Assembly: GCF_036898095.1 (NCBI RefSeq)
Contig: NC_090757.1
Span: 63,390,581-63,454,580 of the forward strand
Origin: Palaemon carinicauda
Lineage: Eukaryota; Arthropoda; Malacostraca; Decapoda; Palaemonidae
Length of the DNA: 64,000 nt
Reading direction: 5' to 3'
A model generated the notes under the pieces. That model saw only the letters and a program-made list of their open reading frames with translations. It ran no database searches and was not told where the DNA came from. The position numbers were made by a program, and so were the translations under genes. Below are positions 58,471-64,000 of this stretch, piece by piece. Every line of letters begins with the position of its first letter. The first letter of the stretch is position 1.

Positions 58471-58519
58471 CAGGACCTCCACTGTCGTTTTACCTTATTC
58501 GTTCAGAGTATTTAACGTT

Positions 58520-58993
58520 TCATGTCTTGTATTCTTCATTTACTGTTAAATCATCACTGTCAAAAGACTCGTGAAATAAGAGTGTCTTCAGTTTCCTCTT
58601 GAAAGCCTTAATGTCTTCAATCACTCGAATGTTTCGTGGGAGCTTATTATATAGTCTCGAGGCCACAAATTTAAAGGCTCTGGAGCCTACAGTAGACATA
58701 TATCTAGGTTCCAACAGTTTGAAGCCATCTGTAACTATTCTCGTGTCAACACGATTTGTTGGCTTCGCAATTTTTAGCAATTCTCTTAAGTATTTTGGAC
58801 GCCCGGTTCTGATAACTGGGTGGGTTATTGTACATATTTTAAATTCAATTATCGCTTTAATCGGCAGCCAGTGTAAATCAGTTAGTAGAGGGGTGATCCT
58901 TTCCTTGGGTGGGACACCTTTTATCAGTCTTGCTCCTCTGTTTATTATGTTTTGTAATTTCCTAAGTTGCACTTTTGGTAAATTGTAATACAT
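58520..58993 (-). pseudogene. LINE-E C-terminal part, 157 open codons
   Basis: Open frame with INRGARLIKGVPPKERITPL, LTDLHWLPIKAIIEFKICTI, GRPKYLRELL, FVASRLYNKLPRNIR and FKRKLKTLLF. This is the region after the RT domain in CR1/L2/RTE-X-type LINEs (xxARLxxGxxxxxHITPxLxxLHWLPVxxRIxFKI...GxRxFxxAxPxLWNxLPxxIR...FKxxLKTxLF). The upstream RT is missing, so this is a 5'-truncated element; its C-terminal frame remains open. Homologue at 30,143-31,046. Confidence 0.88.
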
Positions 58994-59004
58994 AGAGTTG
59001 TTTA

Positions 59005-59186
59005 TGTAATTGAAAGATATATTTTAATGTTGTTGCTATCCTTGAAATAGTTTATATTAATTGTTCATTGCTTCTCCTGTGATTTACTTATTTCTTTATT
59101 TCCTTTCCTCACTGCGATTTTTATCCATGTCAGAGATCTTGGGCTTATAGCATCCTGCTTTTCCAACTAGGATTGCATCTTAGGTA
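59005..59186 (+). mobile_element. LINE-A 3' fragment
   Basis: attttaatgttgttgctatc, ttcctttcctcactgcgatt, gggcttatagcatcctgc and caactaggattgcatctta. It lacks a TAA tail because the next element starts at once. Confidence 0.85.
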
Positions 59187-59812
59187 GTAGGTTGGCCAGG
59201 GAACCAGCCACCCTTTGAAATACTACTGCTAAAGAGATATGGGGTCTTTAGATCCTTATCTCTGGTTACTGTTCATTTTCCTTTTGCCTACACACACACA
59301 CCGAATAGTCTGGCCTATTCTTTACATATTCTCCTCTGTCTTCATACACTTGACAACACCGATTACCAAACAATTCTTCTTCACCCAAGGAGTTCCTGCA
59401 CTGTAATTGTTCAGTTGCCACTTTCCTCCTGTTAAGGGTAGAAGAGACTCTTTAGCTATGGTAAGCAGCTCTTCTAGGAGACGACACTCCAAAATCAAAC
59501 CATTGTTCTCTAGTCTTGGGTAGTGCCATAGTCTCTGTACCATGGTCTTCCACTGTCTTGGGTGAGAGTTCTCTTGCTTGAGGGTACACTCAGGCACACT
59601 ATTTTATTTTATTACTCTTCCCCTTGTTTTTTTAAAGTTTATATAGTTTCTATAGGAGATATTTATTTTAATGATGTTACTCTCCTTAGAATATTTTATT
59701 TTTCACTTTTTCCTTTCCTCACTGGGCTATCTTTCCTGTGGGGCCCCTGGGCTTATAGCATCCTGCTTTTCCAACTAGGGTTATAGCTTAGCAAATAATA
59801 ATCATAATAAGA
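59187..59812 (+). mobile_element. 610-bp element, full length
   Basis: Starts taggttggccagggaacc, then ccaccctttgaaatactact, the gtctggcctattctttacat region, aagggtagaagagactcttt, the gtagtgccatagtctctgta region, ggtacactcaggcacactat and the LINE-A-like 3' UTR and terminal block (gggcttatagcatcctgc), ending in an imperfect (TAA) tail. The best reference copy in the window. Confidence 0.94.
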
Positions 59813-59841
59813 GGGACTTTCACCCTCACAAAAACATATAC

Positions 59842-59842
59842 A

Positions 59843-59914
<72 letters not shown>

Positions 59915-59942
59915 ATATATGCGTGTGTGTATGTTTGTGTTC

Positions 59943-59990
<48 letters not shown>

Positions 59991-59991
59991 G

Positions 59992-60076
<85 letters not shown>

Positions 60077-60077
60077 T

Positions 60078-60108
<31 letters not shown>

Positions 60109-60123
60109 GTATATATGTATATA

Positions 60124-60188
<65 letters not shown>
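59842..60188. repeat. long (TA)n/(TG)n array
   Basis: About 350 bp of TA with a TG block near 59,898-59,940 and periodic ATG or TTTA interruptions. Several open frames across it are artefacts. Confidence 0.97.
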
Positions 60189-60191
<3 letters not shown>

Positions 60192-60330
60192 GCACTGTGT
60201 ATATACAGTTTACTCACTGCCATCCAAACCGTAATTGCCAAAATTAACTCTTTCAGAGTTTATATATTTACCTTCTGTCCACTTCCAAATCGATGAGTTA
60301 GTTGTTTAGTCATTGGGCCGTGAAAAATAT
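60189..60330. other. unassigned spacer
   Basis: Nothing recognised. Confidence 0.35.
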
Positions 60331-60745
60331 TATTATTATTATTGTTATTATTATTATTACTATTACTACTTGCTAAGTTACAACCCTAGTTGGAAAAGCT
60401 GGATGCTATAAGCCGAGGGGCTCCAACAGGGAAAATAGCCTATTGAGGAAAGGAAACAAGGAAAAATGAAATATATTAAGAAGAGTAACAACAACAAAAT
60501 AAATAACCCCTATATAAACTTTAACAAAACAAGAGGAAGAGAAATAAGATAGAAAAGCGTGCCCGAGGGTACCCTCAAGCAAGAGAGCTCTAACCTAAGA
60601 CAGTGGAAGACCATGGTACAGAGGCTATGACACTACCCAAGACTGGAGAACAATGGTTTGATTTTTGAGTGTCCTTCTCCTAGAAGAACTTTTTACCATA
60701 GCTAAAGAGTCTCTTCTAGCCTTAGCAAGAGGAAAGTGGCCTTTA
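60331..60745 (-). mobile_element. 610-bp element, 5'-truncated
   Basis: (ATT)n with interruptions at 60,331-60,369, then the complement of the terminal block and the family middle (aacaagaggaagagaaataa, gtaccctcaagcaagagagc, gaggaaagtggccttta), where it stops. Confidence 0.92.
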
Positions 60746-61027
60746 GAAAATGCAACAAATCAATGAACAAAAATATTACCTGGTTGTAGTTGCTATAAAG
60801 CATGTTACTTAGCAGTCAATATTTAGGTAGAATGACTGGTGATATTTTGGGCCAAGTAATTGATAATATAGCTATTTCAGTGAGTTTTGACAGTGGAATA
60901 TGTATTATAGTAATTGCTAAGTATAACGGATTAAATTTAGCATTATTTTCAGGAATGGATCGCACTATTTTGTACAATGTAACACGTATTAGGTTGATAA
61001 ATATAACGAAAGATAGTTACAAATTAC
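60746..61027. other. unassigned AT-rich sequence
   Basis: An 84-codon open frame (60,802-61,056) has no recognisable domain. It may be decayed LINE sequence upstream of the next fragment. Confidence 0.4.
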
Positions 61028-61180
61028 AAATCGAAGAGCCATGGAAAGAATTATGATGGAAATAACACGGACAAACAGAAAAAATATACAGCACATTGTT
61101 ATCCAACAAATTAAGCTTAGAGTTAGCAGCTGAACACCACATAGGAGAACTATTCGAAACAAGCTAGAATGAAAGAAATG
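61028..61180 (+). pseudogene. LINE C-terminal fragment
   Basis: Reads NRRAMERIMMEITRTNRKN, then IQQIKLRV. RRxMER.MLGIxxxDR.RNxxIRxxTKxxD is the post-RT block of several arthropod LINEs. Short and decayed. Confidence 0.65.
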
Positions 61181-61309
61181 AAAAATTACTTCATAATTAA
61201 TAAATCATTTAAATAACAATTTTTTGTGCAATTGAAGAAGAAACAAACCTTATCTTATCCTCAAAAGTAAATTTGCGACCAAAAATTAGGTTTGAAATTT
61301 TAAAGGAGT

Positions 61310-61495
61310 TGTTAGGGTTCAATTTCATTCTTCATAATTTGCACCATGCACTTCTTTTAGCTAGATCTCTATTAAGGGATTCAGCAACCCCCAGATCTAC
61401 ATTCAGGTGATGGAATTGATGTAAAGAGCGTAACATCATCTACCTTTGCAAAGAGCTTGTTTTCTAGGACAAACCACATGTGTGTATTGTATGAA
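61310..61495 (-). mobile_element. LINE-A RT fragment
   Basis: The minus strand matches LINE-A from about 28,735 to 28,915 (WFVLENKLFAKVDDVTLF, then HLNVDLGVAES-like, ARSAWCKL-like, MKLNPNN-like). It is an internal piece without the 3' end, so it was probably separated by deletion. Confidence 0.75.
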
Positions 61496-61515
61496 GAGAT
61501 CTATTTATCTATCAA

Positions 61516-61517
<2 letters not shown>

Positions 61518-61600
<83 letters not shown>
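61518..61600. repeat. (TA)n(TG)n microsatellite
   Basis: TA run followed by about 14 TG units. Confidence 0.97.
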
Positions 61601-61974
61601 ATGTATGTATGTATAGTTATATATAGTTCTATGAGATTCACAATCATGCTTGGGTACATTTCTACAACACGTAATAGTTGGGTTGTATTTCATATCTTAT
61701 GTAATTTCTTGTTAAGTAGCAATGCTTGTTCTAACATAATGTTAACTGAGATACAGTGCCATCCTGAAAGGTGGAAAAGTTGTCGTTAATTACTGCTGCT
61801 TTTTGCCACAGCCAACTTTTCAGCCAAGGCTACACACAGTAATGGTGTGACAAGGTGCAATCCTCAGAGTATGGTGTGCCAGGAATTCTGATTGCCTACT
61901 GTATATGCATATCTACATAAATAAATAAAGAAAAATAAACAATTACGCCAATGACACGACCAACGTCACTATTG
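61601..61974. other. unassigned sequence
   Basis: Near 61,868, ggtgtgccaggaattc resembles the complement of 19,718-19,735 (ggaattcctggcacacc). No gene recognised. Confidence 0.35.
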
Positions 61975-61986
61975 TTATTATTATTA

Positions 61987-62030
<44 letters not shown>

Positions 62031-62716
62031 TGCTAAGCTACGACCCTATTTAGAAAAGCAGGATGCTATAAGCCCAGGGGCCCCAACAGTGAAAATAGCC
62101 CAGTGAGGAAAGGAAACAACAGAAAATAAAATATTTCAGGAAAAGTAACATTAAAGTAAACATTTTCTATATAAACTGTAACAAATTTAACAAAACAAGC
62201 GGAAGAGAAATGAAATAGAATAGTGTGCCTGAATGTACCCTCAAGCAAGAGAACTCTAACCCAAGACAGTAGAAGACCATGGTACAGAGGCTATGTCACT
62301 ACCCAAAACCAGAGAACAATGGTTTGATTTTGGAGTGTCCTTCTCCTAGAAGAGCTGCTGATCATAGCTAAAGAGTCTCTTCTACCCTTACCAAGAGGGA
62401 AGTTGCCACCGTACAACTACAACTCAGTAGTTAACCCCTTGTACGAAGAAGAATTGTTTATTAATCTCCAGTGTTGTCAGGTGTATGAGGACAGAGGAGA
62501 ATATGTAAGGAATATGCCAGACTATTTGGTGTATGTGTAGGCAAAGGGGAAATGAACTGTAACCAGAGAGAATGGTCCAATGTAGTACTGTCTGGCCAGT
62601 TAAAGGACCCCAGAGAAGGATCCAATGTCGTACTGTCTGGCCAGGCAAAGGACCCCAAAACTCTCTAGCGGTAGTATTTCAACGGGTGGCTGGTGCCCTG
62701 GCCAACCTACTACCGT
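61975..62716 (-). mobile_element. 610-bp element, full length
   Basis: (ATT)n at 61,975-62,029, the terminal block, the family middle and the 5' part through ctctctagcggtagtatttc, aacgggtggctggtgccctg and gccaacctactac. It has an internal direct duplication of about 46 bp (gtactgtctggccag twice, 62,584-62,660). Confidence 0.93.
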
Positions 62717-62924
62717 AGAGGGATTAAGGTAAGACTTTCCATGGGGTGTGGGAGGCGGGGTAGGGGGGAGAGCGAGCGAGCATTTTTTTTTCTATATCCC
62801 TTGGATTAGACCCGATCTCATTTTGGGACAATCATGATTAGGCCTTCCAGTGACCTTCAGTTTCATGGTCTCACAATGATGGAGAGTTTTAGTTTGGTTA
62901 TTTTCATTATTCTCATTAAAACTG

Positions 62925-62928
<4 letters not shown>
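62717..62928. other. unassigned sequence with G-rich patch
   Basis: Gggaggcggggtagggggga lies near 62,750-62,772. Nothing else recognised. Confidence 0.4.
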
Positions 62929-63006
<78 letters not shown>

Positions 63007-63008
63007 GC

Positions 63009-63083
<75 letters not shown>
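62929..63083. repeat. two (TA)n arrays
   Basis: TA runs at 62,929-63,003 and 63,015-63,083, separated by cacgcacatataa. Confidence 0.97.
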
Positions 63084-63084
<1 letters not shown>

Positions 63085-63534
63085 GTGTGTACGTGCACGC
63101 TTAATGTTATATGTACATAATTGGGTATACATACATATAAGCATCGCATTAATTATACACAGACACATATCTGCTCTTTTGTTCTGAAAATAACAGTGGA
63201 ATTTATTCATGAATTTCCCAAATAGGTTTATATAAAATTCTTCGTTCCGTTCTCGAAATCATTCGCTACTTGGTGTTGGGACTTCGTTTAGAAGTCATTG
63301 TTCTAACGTGATATTAGGTTTGGAAAATTGGGTTAGCGAACCAAATCCTGCACCTTATAATTTTTTCGTTATTTTGCGTAATGGTTCACTGAAAATGCCT
63401 CCGGTAAAATCTCTTTAAAGTGGATTTGTCAATAATTGTTGTCACGTAATGTTGGAACTTTTTACGCCTGTTTTTTATTGGAACATTTCTTTTTCACGTA
63501 GATAATAGATTTTTTTTTATGGTTCGTTGATCGG
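63084..63534. other. unassigned sequence
   Basis: Nothing recognised. Confidence 0.4.
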
Positions 63535-64000
63535 TTGTGGTAGCCTAATGGAAACGTCATTTGCAGAACTGGGGTTGAAGTCCCGCTCAATCTCGATGAT
63601 ATCTTGTATAGTTTGAAACCTCATCATCCTTGTGAACTTATTATGGAGGGTTTCGAGTAGCCAATAGGTCTACCCAAGGCTTTATATTGGCCTTGGGTCT
63701 ACCTACAGAGTCATCATCTGCCATTGCCTGCCCCTTCGTGGTTCTAGCTTGAGTGGAGAGGGACCTTGGCCGCTGATCATATTTATGTATGGTCAGTCTC
63801 TATGACATTGTCCTGCTAGTTAGGCTAATGTCTTTGTCCCTTGCCTCTGTCATCCAAGAGCAACGACCTTTAAACCCGCAACGAAAAGTCAGACCATCTG
63901 GGTATCCGAAACAGTCCCGGACCTACAGCCAATGAGTAAAACTTTGCTAGAGGGCTTAGGTGTGCATTGAAATCGGTAATGGATTACATTGAGACGTTAA
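63535..64000 (+). mobile_element. tRNA-derived SINE (SINE-2), longest copy
   Basis: A box TAGCCTAATGG at 63,541-63,551 and B box GGTTGAAGTCC at 63,573-63,583 (spacing shortened). The body matches 38,437-38,670 (cccgctcaatctcgatgata, cctcatcatccttgtgaact, gtctaccta, tagcttgagtggagagggac, atggtcagtct). An internal duplication repeats ggtctacccaaggc/gggtctacctac. The extent beyond about 63,800 is uncertain; it may run to the window edge. Confidence 0.78.

Noticed and set aside
60802..61056. 84-codon open frame as a gene
   Set aside because: No domain. Its end overlaps a LINE C-terminal fragment in another frame.

Overview
The window is repeat-dominated animal DNA, most likely from a decapod crustacean. 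Long (CT)n, (TA)n and (ATT)n microsatellites, satellite arrays and several interleaved LINE and SINE families resemble caridean prawn genomes. That assignment comes from memory of such repeats and is not tested here. There is no bacterial gene structure. Apart from one probable first exon (56,056-56,225), every protein-like stretch belongs to a mobile element.

Layout: 1-11,903 is an 80-bp satellite, cut by the window edge and interrupted by a piggyBac-like MITE at 4,700-5,006. From 12,001 to about 25,350 lie truncated LINEs, SINEs, microsatellites, half of a Tigger DNA transposon (17,342-18,660) and a 56-bp tandem array (24,065-24,845). At 25,988-29,825 is the longest LINE (LINE-A, CR1/Jockey-like), whose ORF opens with a 2A-like ribosome-skipping motif. 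The 3' fragments of LINE-A end in (TAA)n, which accounts for many of the trinucleotide microsatellites. From 29,826 to 38,688 are nested LINE and SINE copies and long (TA)n, (AG)n and poly-T tracts. At 38,689-43,064 is a young, nearly intact minus-strand Gypsy LTR retrotransposon. It has 254-bp LTRs with four differences, a CCAG target duplication, a canonical A_AAA_AAC frameshift site between gag and pol, and one in-frame stop in pol. From 43,065 to 48,380 are more LINE and SINE remnants, and 48,385-53,490 is a second large satellite of about 27-bp monomers with a 1.7-kb higher-order duplication. From 53,491 to 64,000 are microsatellites, SINEs, LINE remnants and the single host exon with a CpG-rich 5' region.

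How the parts work together: LINE-A is the central actor. A ~610-bp non-autonomous family carries a 3' end homologous to LINE-A, and its 5' part sits immediately upstream of the LINE-A ORF. This suggests it is an internally deleted LINE-A derivative mobilised in trans. At least two insertions of LINE-A 3' ends into older LINEs can be read directly. Two SINE families with tRNA-like heads and one with a TTG tail accompany it. Family names LINE-A to LINE-G, the 610-bp element and SINE-1 to SINE-4 are labels used only in this answer.
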